Assembly: GCA_025330725.1 (NCBI GenBank)
Contig: JAIWND010000019.1
Coordinates: 124,001 to 188,000 of the forward strand
From: Chlamydoabsidia padenii
Lineage: Eukaryota > Mucoromycota > Mucoromycetes > Mucorales > Cunninghamellaceae
Direction: 5' to 3'
DNA length: 64,000 nt
Shown here: positions 10,781 through 22,125 of the stretch, one piece after another
How the letters are laid out: every line of letters starts with the position of its first letter
How positions within the stretch are numbered: position 1 is the first letter of the stretch
The notes under the pieces: generated by a model
What the model was told of the DNA's origin: nothing
The model's input: only the letters and a program-made list of their open reading frames with translations
The model's database searches: none
Position numbers and translations under genes: made by a program

Positions 10781-12271
10781 ATGCCGTCTTTTTCTCCTTC
10801 TCTTCCCTTGGAAATCATTCAACTTATCCTCTTCTACCTTCCTCGAAAATATCTTTTCCAACTGCTTCAACGACCACCTAATCATGATTGGCTCTATGCA
10901 ACTGCTTCGATCGTCTATCGCCATTTGAACCTTACTCATCCATATCGACTCCGAGCTTGTCAAAATCTATTCGAGCAAACGCGGAAACGACGACAACATT
11001 CGGATCGCCCTGGGTTTTATTCTACCATCAACTACTCTGTACTTGTCCGACGAATCGATTTGTCGAAATTGGCGAAAAAGGAACTAGTGACCGATAGATT
11101 GTTGACCAGCTTAACTATGGATTGCGTGCACTTGCGCCAAATCAACCTCTACAATTGCCATGCTTTGACAAATGCTTCTCTGATGACTCTTCTACAGCAA
11201 TGTCCACAACTTGAACAACTCTCATTAGCAGGTGCGTATACAATTACAGTATCTTGCTTCCTGGATAAACAAATTCTCTGCCCACAACTGCGCACATTGA
11301 ATCTCAAGATGCTACCAGGCTTTTTTTGTCTCTCTTCACCACAGAAGCGGTGGTCGTCTGCTCCATTCCCCAAACTACAAGAACTCAAGCTCGGCGACAA
11401 CTATATCAACAACGAATTACCCAATCTGTTGGCACTCTTGTTACAGCGCTGTGCCAACATAACCAGGTTATCTGTGGACTCACTCCAATACAACCCACTC
11501 ATACCCAAATCACTCAGACCCAAGGCACTCGACATTTGTCTCGATCAAGTCCCTCATCTTACATGGGTCACATTGTGTAAATTTATATTTCAACCCGGCA
11601 CACTGACCCAATTACTCACCTCGCGGAAACTGGAACGATTGGAACTGGAATGTATTGACGTACGAACCTTAAACGAACTCGAGGTGGGGGATTACAGTCG
11701 TTTGACAGGCTTGAAACTTTCACCTATGATTGTGCCACCTGGTTTATTGACACGAATCATTAGTGCTGCACCTTTGTTGACAAGAATAAACTGCCTTCAT
11801 ATAGACGATGATGCCTGGACGATCTTAAAGAACTACCCACTGACTCATCTCACTACCTCTCGGTTACCCGCACTCGACTATTTGACAGCATGGCAAAACA
11901 GTTTGGTGTGGCTCGAAATAAAAGGTGTTAAACAAGTACATAAATACTCGGTCGTGGATTTCCTTTGTACTTGGGACAATCATATACAGGTGCTTCTACT
12001 GGACGGCTTCAACCTTACTACGACGGACTTGCAGCGGCTTGCGCGCAGTTTTACCCATACTCGATACTTGTCATTCAATGCGGAGGGAACGGACAACACC
12101 GCGGAGGATGTGGAACTGGCTTTGCGTGATTGGACTTGTTTGAAAGGTGTGTTGTGCGCCAACGAAGAGGAACTGATGGCTGAAAACGACGAAACTTGGC
12201 TGGACTGGGAATGTATGGATGCATGGAGAACCCAATTCTTTAGGTGGGAGCAGAAGGATCAGATTAGCTAG
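10781..12271 (+). CDS. F-box protein with leucine-rich repeats
   Basis: Single exon, 496 residues from ATG 10781; the frame is open further upstream but without an ATG. An F-box-like segment, PLEIIQLILFYLP, lies at about residues 9-21 followed by the typical W..Y helix. Leucine-rich repeats follow (HLRQINLYNCHALTNASL, QLEQLSLAG and later copies). F-box proteins recruit substrates to SCF ubiquitin ligases through Skp1; the LRRs would bind the substrate, which is unknown. The C-terminus is acidic and Trp-rich. Confidence 0.8.
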   Translation: MPSFSPSLPLEIIQLILFYLPRKYLFQLLQRPPNHDWLYATASIVYRHLNLTHPYRLRACQNLFEQTRKRRQHSDRPGFYSTINYSVLVRRIDLSKLAKKELVTDRLLTSLTMDCVHLRQINLYNCHALTNASLMTLLQQCPQLEQLSLAGAYTITVSCFLDKQILCPQLRTLNLKMLPGFFCLSSPQKRWSSAPFPKLQELKLGDNYINNELPNLLALLLQRCANITRLSVDSLQYNPLIPKSLRPKALDICLDQVPHLTWVTLCKFIFQPGTLTQLLTSRKLERLELECIDVRTLNELEVGDYSRLTGLKLSPMIVPPGLLTRIISAAPLLTRINCLHIDDDAWTILKNYPLTHLTTSRLPALDYLTAWQNSLVWLEIKGVKQVHKYSVVDFLCTWDNHIQVLLLDGFNLTTTDLQRLARSFTHTRYLSFNAEGTDNTAEDVELALRDWTCLKGVLCANEEELMAENDETWLDWECMDAWRTQFFRWEQKDQIS

Positions 12272-12878
12272 TTAGAATAGTGTAGTCTTTGGTTAAATAA
12301 AAGAATAATTTTAATGAACATTTGTCTTTGTCTTTGTCTTTTTTTTTTTTTTTTTTTTTTTTTTGGTAATGTATGGTGGGGAACAGGTTGATAGCTATCA
12401 TCGAGTTACTGGGAATATCGTTGTGTGTGACATTGAAGGCAAAAAGGAGGGTTTGGTCATTTAACGCGCCGCTTGAATATATGTTTTGAATGAAGTGATC
12501 TGCAAGGAGATGCATTATCTGCATGTCATGATCATTTGTCATATCGATCTTATTGAGTACCTGTACAGTACATGAGTTCTATCTACCTATAAAAAAAATA
12601 GTGTTGATATTGAAAAGCTATTACCGATCCAGCAAATTGAAGGGTCAGGAATGTTATATGTCAAATTATATGATATATATTGGTTTTTTAAAAATAAATT
12701 GGTTTTTATTTCAATAGACAAAGAAGGTAACATTAATAAAGATAGAGTGAGTGTATAAATGATGAAGTATATAAAAAACAAGGGGGTGGAGAGAGAGATT
12801 CTGTGTGTGTGTGTGTGGAGTCAGGGAAAGGGAGGGGTATGATATGTAAAAAGCAAGTAGCTGAAGACAAAAGGTAGA
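12272..12878. other. Convergent 3' intergenic region
   Basis: AT-rich DNA between two convergent genes. It contains AATAAA at about 12296, a hexanucleotide GTCTTT repeat running into a long poly-T tract (12322-12364), and a GT microsatellite near 12803. No gene seen. Confidence 0.6.
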
Positions 12879-13971
12879 TCAAACAGCAATAGCATCACAA
12901 TCATTCCAAGATGTTTGATAATCATCGTCATCGTCGTCGTCGGTACTATGTTCTTTTCCATTTTGATCATCATGATTCCAAGCATGCCGAGAAGACGCCG
13001 ATGTGTATGGCTGAGTGGCGGAAGAGGCAGGTGATGTGGTGGGATAATGACAATAGCGTAAAGGACTAGTCGGCATTGGGAACTGATCCAAGATATCTTT
13101 CCAAGATTTAACACGAATGACATTATCAGGTAAAGTGGCGACAGAGCGTGATGCTGATCGTTGATACAGTTGTTTGGATGTGGATGTCAAGGTAGGTCTT
13201 CCACTTCTTGGTCGTTTCTGTGGTTGCATATGGTTATAAGTATATTTTCCGTGGTGATCATACAACAAGAGGGTCATGTCCAACATGCTGCAATCCAGAC
13301 AGTGGTCCAAAGTATCATCAATCAAATAGTCCGCTCCAATTTCCTGGCACATGATCGTGATTGGTTTGGGGATGTAGTCAAGTTGATCCGCCACTGATAG
13401 TCCTTGATTACAATAATATATACCATCAAATAGACCTACCAGAAAGAAAAAAAAAAAAAGAGAGAGATATAGTTAGTACTTTGGTTGTATCTTTTCCTAG
13501 TATCATATTACCTGGATAATATCGATCAATAAAACGTTGAGTTGCCGTTTGAGTAAACTGTGGTCGATAAGTTACAATCACCAAAGTCCATTTCCTTTTC
13601 TTGAGAGATTGCAATACTTCAAGTGCCCCCCATCGTTGTTTCTGTCGTTGTTGTCCATGATTAGCACGCACAGTACTGTTCCGCCTCCTTCTTTTGTTAC
13701 CATGACCGTTAAAAGTGTCCACTGTTTCGTCCTTTAGAGGCATCATATCGTTAAATTCAGTCGAGTCATAAAATTCACGCAGTTTCGTACAGCCTTCTTC
13801 CTTGGTGCCCCCGAATAGTCGAGTCATGTCTCTAATGTTGTTGTAATAGATTTGAGAGATCGCCAGGTCTGTGTCATACGTCGCATTGTGCCAGGCTACA
13901 AAAGTGTCCAAAGTGGGTGCAAGGGTCTGATCCAATTCAACAGCAATAATTTTCTTGTTGGGTCGTTTCAT
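12879..13971 (-). CDS. HAD-superfamily 5'-nucleotidase-like protein, nucleophile Asp replaced by Glu
   Basis: Two exons (13971-13512 and 13435-12879), 338 residues; the start is the first in-frame ATG. HAD motif I reads AVELDQTLAP, so the usual nucleophilic first Asp of DxDxT is Glu (codon GAA). Motif II is present as LVIVTYRP and motif IV as LIDDTLDHC, in the order seen in NT5C/cytosolic deoxyribonucleotidase-like proteins. Insertions rich in Lys/Arg/Gln lie between motifs I and II. The C-terminus is Ser/Thr-rich and acidic. Loss of the nucleophile suggests reduced or absent phosphatase activity, perhaps a regulatory role; this is inference. The GWxxI-type segment VKSWKDILDQFP matches related fungal proteins. 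Confidence 0.7.
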
Positions 13972-16900
13972 TTTGAGAGGAACAGTATGACGAAGTAGGT
14001 AAAAAATCAAGTAAAAAAGGAGAAGTAGACTGAGGGGAGTTGAGGCGAATTAGGTGTCGAAAGAAGAGAGAATAGAGCAGAGTAGGTGAGTAAGTATAAA
14101 TGTCAAAGTGATAGTATCAGTAATAATCCAAGTAATAAATGAGCAACAAAGTGATAACAAAGAGTAATGTAAGACAAGGTGGAATGGGTTGGTGTATAAG
14201 GTACGGTGGAGTATTTCCAGAAAAAATAAAAAGGAAAGAAGAGAGCGAGAGAAAAAAAAAAAAGGAGTGGTGCCAGACAAAAAGGGAAAAGGGAAAAAGT
14301 TTTTTAAACGCCGATTGTCGGCTGGAATCAAAAACCACAGATACCGAAATCCTGTTAAAACAACCATATAAAGCAGCAAGTTTGTTAAAGAGGAAGGATA
14401 AATTGATTGTTTTATTATAAAAAGTAAAATTTGTAAACTAGGAGAGAACTATGTCTAATATTAATAATAATAATAAAAAAGCCCACCACCATTCAAAGAT
14501 ATCCAATGTTTCACCTATCAAGTACGAGGCGGACCCCACCTTTTACGAAAAAAAAAAAAAAAAGAATTTGTTAGTTTGATTTAACCTTGTTTCTTACCGG
14601 AGATAGTTATATGATTGATTGTCTTCCGATCACGAGTTGAAATGGTAACACAAGCAGCACGCCCCGGCTACTTGTTTCCCAAAGACGACGTCAGTAACAA
14701 ACAATTACTATTATGTATAGATTGGTTTGGTGACAATCAATACGAGAAGCATTGACTTGACAATATATACCTCCTCCTCCACTATATTAATAAGTATACT
14801 TACCTTGTCCATTTCCCCAAAATAGTCATCAAGAGGAAGCACCATCATAAATACCCCCCAAAAAAAAAGTTGTTATCGTGCCGGGTCAGTTCTTATCATG
14901 TGTTGCACCACTGTGTCGTTGTTGGAGAGCCTGGTTTCTACTTTTTTTTTTAAAAAAAAAAAAAAAAGGAATGAATGTCTAGTATACTTGATAGAGTGTA
15001 ATGTGGGGGATACTTACCTTTTTCCGATAGGTTGTGTACAAGATGCCGGAATTAGAGTCCTACCTACTGACCCATTCATTAGTATCCAAATAACAATGAG
15101 TCTGTTACTTTATCTCGCCTGTTATATACAGTGACATTAGATTGATATGTTGCAAGTATACAACGTAGTGGCATTGATGACAATGGATGAGGGAAGGGAA
15201 GAAGAAAAAGGAGAAAAAAAAATCAGGGCGGTCTTTTTTTTTTAACTTGGGTCCTCAAGGCGGGATTTTAATTGTTTGAATCAAAGTGCTTTGACCATCA
15301 TGCAAGTTTACACTGAACGAACAAAAAGTTGTACAAACGTAAAATGAATTGTATAAAGTAACGAAAAGTGCAAGTAATGATAATAATCAAAAAGTTTCAA
15401 ACATGGTGGCAACAAGTGACATATCCCGGTGGCAAACTCCCTTCTGTGGATGATTCCGGCTATAAGTTGAGAATGGGTAAAGTGCCAAGTAGTAGATCAA
15501 TACCATACTTGGATCTTAATTTAGACAAATAAGAGAATTAACCCGAGGAAAGAGTTATTTGACTTTGCAGCAGTAAAAGACAGGATGAAGATCTCTTGTT
15601 TCTATCAAGAAAAGATTGTGGTGGACCATGTGATGCTACATAGATGATCGAATCGCAGCTAACCGCCTATGTATATCCCAAACAACGATCACCATCATTA
15701 TCGATATGATTTGCGAAAAAAAAAAAAAAAGTTGTAGATGCTATGTATGTCCTTGTGGTAAAGAAAGCGTATATTAAAAAAGTCAGGAGATCGACTTTAC
15801 AAAAAAGGGGAAGGGAAGAATAAACTTGGTTAAAGTGTGTGGGGAGGGGCAGATGACGATCAATTGAGGGGGCGGCGGGAATTGAAAAAAAGTTCTGAGC
15901 GGGTCAAGTTTGCCATATATAGAACATGGAACGAAAATCATATCATCTTGTTAGATTGATGAGGCTTTTTTTTTTCACCATCTTACCACGTTTTTTTTTT
16001 TTTTTGACCTTGTTACACGAATCATTTCTTTTCATGATCTTTTTTGATACGTACCCGAAAACCTAGCCAATTTCCCCACATCATACCCATCTCCAAAATA
16101 GTTTCATCCAAGTTCTAAACAATCTAATGTCGTGTTGTCATTGGCAAATATTTTTTCTCCTTTCATAAAGATTATCATAGAAAAAAAGAAGTATCAAAAT
16201 GGTCATAGGTTATGTAGACAATTTATGATGGGCGTTTTTTTCTTCTTTCCAAAGAACACACATGTACCATAACAATCCCAAATGCATGAACCTCGGTAAA
16301 ATGAATCATCACCATAGGATGAAGGGATAGAGAAAAAATGACATTTTATGTCTCATCGAGTGATGATGACAACGAAAGGTCATCTTTTCTCGGTTAGTTT
16401 TGAATGATGGTTTGTTTCTCATTTGATTTGAGGTATGATGCTATCATCTGCTTATTATCAAAAAAGGAAGTAAGATTGTATTTCCAACTTTGTTTTGGAT
16501 ACACAATAAGGGTAACAGGAGTGGGATGAAATTGGGGGAGATTGAATAAGAGGGGGAAATCGGGGATCTAATTTAAATTATGCAGATTGCCTAAATTCCA
16601 ACCCCGATACATCCTAATCAATTTGTTAGTTCCTTTTTGCCCTGACAGGCGAGAATTGATTGATTGACTCCATCAGTAGATAGGAGGGGGATAGGAGATG
16701 ATAAAAGAGATAAATTATAATGAACAAATATATTTTGCCCACACCTACTCTATTATTATATACAGTAGTATTATACCTAAGCTTGACCTAATGGGTTAAA
16801 AGATATTTTTATCGATGGATAATATATGAAAACGTGTAACATTTAGAATATGCTGATCATCCTTGTCAATCCTATATGGAATATGCACGTACCTTTTCCC

Positions 16901-17083
16901 TTTCCTCTCGAAACATCTATAAACTAAGAATAGCATAAAAAAAAGTATAAAATTCATCTTTTCGGGTTTTCAATTTCCCATCTCTTTCTTTCCGTTTCCC
17001 ACCACTTTTTTTTTTCTTCTTCTTCTTCTTCTTCTCTTTCTTTTGTAACCATACCCACCTTTTTTTTCTCTCTTCAACTTTTC
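13972..17083. other. 3.1 kb gene-poor divergent region
   Basis: The longest gap in the window, between the divergently transcribed nucleotidase-like and homeobox genes. I see only short, low-complexity ORFs. It holds homopolymer runs, a T-then-A run near 14942-14968, and promoter-type words at 14300-14312 (TTTTTTAAACGCC), 15259-15271 (GGCGGGATTTTAA) and 15874-15888 (GGCGGGAATTGAAAA). It could be an extended regulatory region of the homeobox gene or hold non-coding transcripts. Confidence 0.55.
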
Positions 17084-18007
17084 ATGGATAAATACTCAGA
17101 ACATCAGGTATAATGAAACCAAAAAAAAAAAAAAAAAGAAAGAAAGATGAACTAACCTTTCTCTCTCTCCCTTTAGATCCGATTATTTCGTCCTGTCATC
17201 TTGTTTCATGACGACAAAGGTTCTTTTTATCCATCATCTACCAGCACAAATAACAAAACGCCCCTTTGTACGACAAAAGACGATAATTATGTAGCAAAGC
17301 ACAAACAACGGATTACCGACATGTTAAAAACCAATAGCCAGATATGGTCTGAACTGATCAACAGTACCCGACAATGGAACTCGACACCCTCCTTGCCACC
17401 GATTCATCTTTCGACATTCTCCTCTATTGGTTCCATGTATGATGATCAGCCTATTATCTCACCTACTGCATCCACATCGTCACTCTCATCTTCAAGCTCA
17501 CTCTCATCTTCATCCACCTCCACCATCATCACCACCTGCCATTCTTCTCCTACTTGGTCAAAACCTTCTTCCTTTTTACCAACAATCGAAGATCAACAAC
17601 ATTATCACCAAATACATATGGACACATTATGTTTGGATCATCTAGATAAACGTCGTCGAGGCAATCTGCCCAAACCGGTGACAGCCATTCTCAAACGATG
17701 GTTATTGGAACATTGTCGAAATCCTTATCCTACCGAAGAAGAAAAACTCCAGTTAAAGGATGAAACTCAGCTCACGTTGAATCAGATCAGTAACTGGTTT
17801 ATCAATGCTCGTCGTAGGACTCTGCCTGTCATCCTGGCTAAACTGAATCATCATTATCCTGGGATCAAGGCTCGAAGACGAAGAAGACGACAAAGACAAG
17901 GTAAAGTCTACTTGATATCTTTATTTTTTGTTTTGGATACTTACCCTCTCTTTTTTGCATTAATAGATAAACCCAAATCGGATACAGTCAAGACTTCCTT
18001 GGAATAG
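17084..18007 (+). CDS. TALE-class homeodomain transcription factor
   Basis: Three exons (17084-17107, 17177-17900, 17967-18007), 262 residues. The first exon is only 24 nt. A TALE/KN-type homeodomain lies near the C-terminus: RRRGNLPKPVTAILKRWL, the three-residue loop extension PYP, and recognition helix ISNWFINARRR. A basic tail (RRRRRRQRQ) follows. The N-terminus is Ser/Thr-rich. TALE proteins in fungi act as developmental or mating regulators. This gene stands alone, without an adjacent HMG or second homeodomain gene, so a mating-locus role is not supported here. Confidence 0.87.
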
Positions 18008-18481
18008 GTTCCACTGGAATCTTTTTTACATATAAATACTTACCTCCTTCCCCCTTTACCTATATATAGTGTTTTTATTGTTACTTTATGCTACCATCCC
18101 CCCCCCTAGTTAAGAGCTATATGGACATTTGTCTGTATATTCTTGACTTTCTCCTTATATTCCTATCCATTGTAGTCTTTCTCTCTCTTTCTCCTTGTTT
18201 ATTGAAATGTATATACTATGTTTTACTCTACCCCTCTTGTCCAGAAATCTATACATATTCTCCTTTGTCTTTTTTATTTTTGTTGTTCTTCTATGTAGAA
18301 ATAAATAGTCAATCACATTATCTTTATCCCCCCCCCTTTGTATCAATTTATGCAACCAAAGGATCAATTAATAAAGACAGACTACCCCTTTAACACGAGG
18401 CTTGTCAATAATAAAAACACATATTTATTTATAATGCTATACTATAATATACTATGCTATTACTATCCATTCCCACCTAAT
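18008..18481. other. Convergent 3' region
   Basis: 3' flanks of the homeobox gene and the disordered-protein gene. ATTAATAAAG at about 18367 is a likely poly(A) signal for the + gene. No gene seen. Confidence 0.6.
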
Positions 18482-19780
18482 TTAATGCCTTTTGTATGTG
18501 GATTGTCGACTTGATGATGTTGTAGGATGATGATGATGTCTAGGAGTTGATCTACTGTGGTACCGTTGATAAGTGATGGGTGGTGGTCTGGGATATGGCT
18601 GGTATCTAAAGTTGTTATACATAGGAAGGACATGGTCTTAAAAAGGTTGATGTTAGTAAACACTTTTTTTTTTTTTTTTAATTTTCTCTATATTTGATGA
18701 TAAACTTACATGGTGGTCTTTGTACAAAAAAGGATGGTAATAGTGGAGGATGTAAGGCAGTGTATCGCAAATAGGTGTAAGAGTTTGGTTGAATTGGTGA
18801 AGGCCGCATTTCCACATAATGTAATGTTGGGTGGGACGATGATTGGTGCATATTATTCACATGAGACCGTACTGGATATGCACCTGTGCGTTGTCTTGGT
18901 TTATAATGTTGATAAGATGTTGTTATTGAAGGACCTGTCATTGCCTTTCGGGGTATATTGTTGCTGCAGTCGACTATTTCTTCATCACTTGTATCCAGTT
19001 CACCTTCTTCCAATTCAACCCCCGTTCCAAAGTTACTGGTGGCATCTTCGTATTCAGAATCAGAGTTGTGCCTATCACAAGACCCTTGATCATCCTTGGT
19101 ATGATGGTTGTGTTGCTGTGGTTTCTTTGGATCGGCGTGCTGTTGAATCCTGAATCATGCAAGAAGGTATGTAAGGATGATGCCTATTTTTTTTTTATTG
19201 TATCACTTACGTATCGTCCGTCAAGTTGGACAACTAAGTAAAAGATTCATGTTATTCATGTCAGGTATTGTTAGTATTGAGGGGGGGGGGCACTCTGTTT
19301 TTTTATGCCTTACCTTTTCAAAGTGGTCGTGCCCAGGAGTACCTGCCAAGCCGGAGCGATTTAAAAAAAAGGCAAAGGAATCAGTCAAAAAGGTTCAAAG
19401 GAAGACAGTATTCCTCTTTTTAGTGATTGATTACCTTGTCGTTTCATGTTGATACATTCTTGTTTTTCAGACCTGTTGCATGCCAATCCCGTTTCCTTGG
19501 TTTGTTGTAGCTTACCACCACGTTCATTACCCTACAATAACAATTCCATATAACACGTCAGTCCATTCCTATCAATGATTATGTATTATATTCACTTGCC
19601 TTTTTCTGTTCCAGTTCCAGTCCAAGTTGTGCCTTGTCTTAAAGATAATCAGATGCAAGCCAAGTGAAATCCATTAGTTTTTTTTTAAAGAATAAAGTAG
19701 CCTGATTGTTATATCATATCATGTTTTCACTGCTTACCTGAATCCTGTGTAGTTATAATGGGTTGTTCGGCTTGTGCCAT
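18482..19780 (-). CDS. Disordered His/Gln/Pro/Tyr-rich protein of unknown function
   Basis: Eight small exons can be joined in one frame from ATG 19780 to TAA 18482-18484, giving about 274 residues. The model uses one GC-AG intron (donor AAAAAG|GCAAGT at 19600/19599). The protein has an acidic patch VELEEGELDTSDEE, a His/Gln-rich middle and a Pro/Tyr/Arg-rich tail. EEGEL-type motifs occur in some RNA-processing proteins, but that is a weak hint and I do not assign a function. A 147-residue ORF on the opposite strand (18710-19153) is judged a shadow because the exons continue cleanly on this strand. Confidence 0.6.
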
Positions 19781-20791
19781 GGTGAGGAGCCGACAAGGAA
19801 TTAGAAAAGGAAGAGAGGAGAAAACCGAAAAAATTGAAACCTGATTCTGGTTTTGGATCCGCGCCTCCCCCCCCCAAAAAAAACGTCACTGGATCGGTGA
19901 TCGAACTTTTGGCATGAATGAAAAGAATACTGATGATATCAACCATGATGGGTAACAATCAACTAATTCTTATTAATATTAAGCAGCATGACCCTTTTCA
20001 GTGCACGGACACTTCATTTATCCTATTTTTGAGGAAGATCGGTGTCATTATAAAAATTTAAACGCCGCATATGACTATTGTCCCTATCTATTTATAAAGA
20101 CTCTGCTATTGGTGATAAGGATTTGTTTATTGTAAAGATTATACAAGTAAATTTCAAACAAGTGGATGAGGGTAAATGAGTTTATTTTTTAATAGAAGAG
20201 GGAGCAGACTATACCAAGCGAATAACAAGAGGTGGAGGAGGAGATCGAGATACAAGGTAAAGTTCAATGTAGTCTGGAAACTGAATGAGGTGCAAACAAA
20301 GGATTCGATGGACAGTTATACACAGTGAATCCTGATCATGGACCTTGACCAGCAGATGTTGCAATGGAAGCTAATGACACAGGTCCCTATACCAGATGAT
20401 TCGGCGTTTAAAAATATTCATGCATATATAATTGTACGAGGGAGTAATGGTGTTTTTGGCTTAACTCCCTCCCCGCTTTGACACGATGTATGCGTATTTA
20501 TGTACAAGCCGTTTAAAGTACTGCATCAGAATGATCATCATGGAATAGAGTAACTCTATTGTAAGCATACTTTAAATAATCGTTCATGCCGATCTTGAGA
20601 AAAACAATTCAAATCCCGCCAGGAACCCAACACATCGCATATCAAAAGAGAACAATGCAAACATTCTATCAGTCGATTATTACGCGCCCCACCACACACG
20701 ATTGTAATACAGTATTTATATTATATAAGTAAGTAATTTTTATTAGAAGGCAACAGATGCTTTAGTATTAAAAAGAAGATAAGTGACTATA
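19781..20791. other. Intergenic, promoter side of the disordered-protein gene
   Basis: No gene seen. It holds three promoter-type words: TTTAAACGCCGC (20057-20068), CGGCGTTTAAA (20402-20412) followed at once by ATTCATGCAT (20416-20425), and TTCAAATCCCGCC (20608-20620). Three words in 1 kb with only one known promoter suggests an extra transcript or a compound promoter. Confidence 0.5.
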
Positions 20792-21724
20792 TTAAAAGTT
20801 GGATTTGATCCATTGGGTATTCATGCACATCACCGAAGTGACCATCCTATAATATGAATAAAGTAAGAATGTATGAGTGAAAAAGAAAGAAAGAGAGATT
20901 TGTTCTAATGACTTGATTCCATTTCATTTACCCTGCCATTCCCACCCATCCATCATTCAAAGAGATCCAACCAAGAGCAGAGCAAGGGATGATAAAATTA
21001 AGGACATCTTGAATCAATTGATAAGCTATAGCATGTCGTTCCCTATAACCAGCACCTTGATTTTAATAAACAAAGAGATTATTCCCCCCCCCTTATCTTG
21101 TTTAAACTTACGTTAATAGTATCGCTTCACGTTCCTTGAGATGAGTATCATCCATTTCTATATCATGCTGGACAATTTCCTTGACAAGTGAATAGTATCG
21201 CACACCAAGCATTCGGAGTTGATAAATACCAGATACAAATGATGCTGTCAGACCCAAGATCCAACATTTTTGTCCAAAATGAGTGATTTGAAGGATATTC
21301 TTTGGTTGATAAAAATGAGTGGCATCCGTCTATTATAAAAATATTAGTTCACTTTCCCCCTCCCCAAGTGTGTCTATTTTTTGTTCCTACTTACCAGTAC
21401 CAAGACTTCAGCAGAGTAATAAAGACCCATACCAATTTGTTTGATAATACCAGTGATACGTAATACTTTATCATTTGTTCGAAGTGCCTTGATACCAGAT
21501 TGAGCAAATTCAATCGGTTTCAACAGTCGAAAGAATTGGCGAGCATTCGTTAAATGTTGTTTGAGACTGGACCAGCGATGTATTTTGACAGGAGTAGCAC
21601 CTAACCGGGAAAGATAATAACTATAGAATCGTGCAAAATATTCCAGTAATCGACAAGCACGTTCGCGTCCATAAGTGGTATGTAAGAATCGGTTGATGGC
21701 ATCCAGTTGCTGATGGGTCACCAT
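20792..21724 (-). CDS. PEX11: Peroxisomal membrane protein Pex11
   Basis: Four exons (21724-21395, 21329-21112, 21042-20932, 20846-20792), 237 residues, the normal Pex11 length. Family segments include RACRLLEYFARF near the N-terminus, a central LKPIEFAQSGIKAL, FGQKCWILGL, the ERHAIAYQLIQDV helix and the C-terminal WISLNDGWVGMAG. Pex11 elongates and divides peroxisomes, acting at the peroxisomal membrane. The ATG at 21724 is the first in frame. Confidence 0.9.
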
Positions 21725-21856
21725 GGTGGTTGATTAGAAGTATATAGAGTAAGCAAGTGTGAAATGAAAGGATTGGTTTGAATTATTAAGAGTAAGAAAG
21801 AGAGAGAAAAGGAGAAACGTCAAAAAGGGGAAAACAAAAAATTAAGGAGATGCGTT

Positions 21857-21870
21857 GGCGGGACTTTAAA
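21857..21870 (+). promoter_or_regulatory. Promoter word upstream of PEX11
   Basis: GGCGGGACTTTAAA lies about 130 bases before the PEX11 start, with a second inverted core (CATCCCGC, near 21886) and GCATGAATGG at 21906 beyond it. Confidence 0.45.
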
Positions 21871-22125
21871 ATTAAAAAATATTCACATCCCGCATTTCTT
21901 CGCACGCATGAATGGTACCAAATCATAAAATCATACACCGATCGATCAAACATGTTCTAAACTAGTTATATTTTTTGTTTTGCATTAAAAGATACACCAT
22001 TTTATTTTGATTTCATATATATATGTGTGTAAAAGAAGAGAGAGAGTAAAAAAAAAAAAAAAAGTATGTATAGTAAAAGGTAAACAACTATTCCTAATTA
22101 GACTAGTACTAAAACAAGAGGCCAT

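Noticed and set aside
17084..18007. Homeobox gene as a mating-type locus
   Set aside because: Neighbours are not the TPT/RNA-helicase pair with an HMG gene expected at the Mucoromycota sex locus, and no second homeodomain gene is present.
18710..19153. 147-codon ORF on the + strand
   Set aside because: It is antisense to well-joined exons of the 18482-19780 gene and has no family resemblance.
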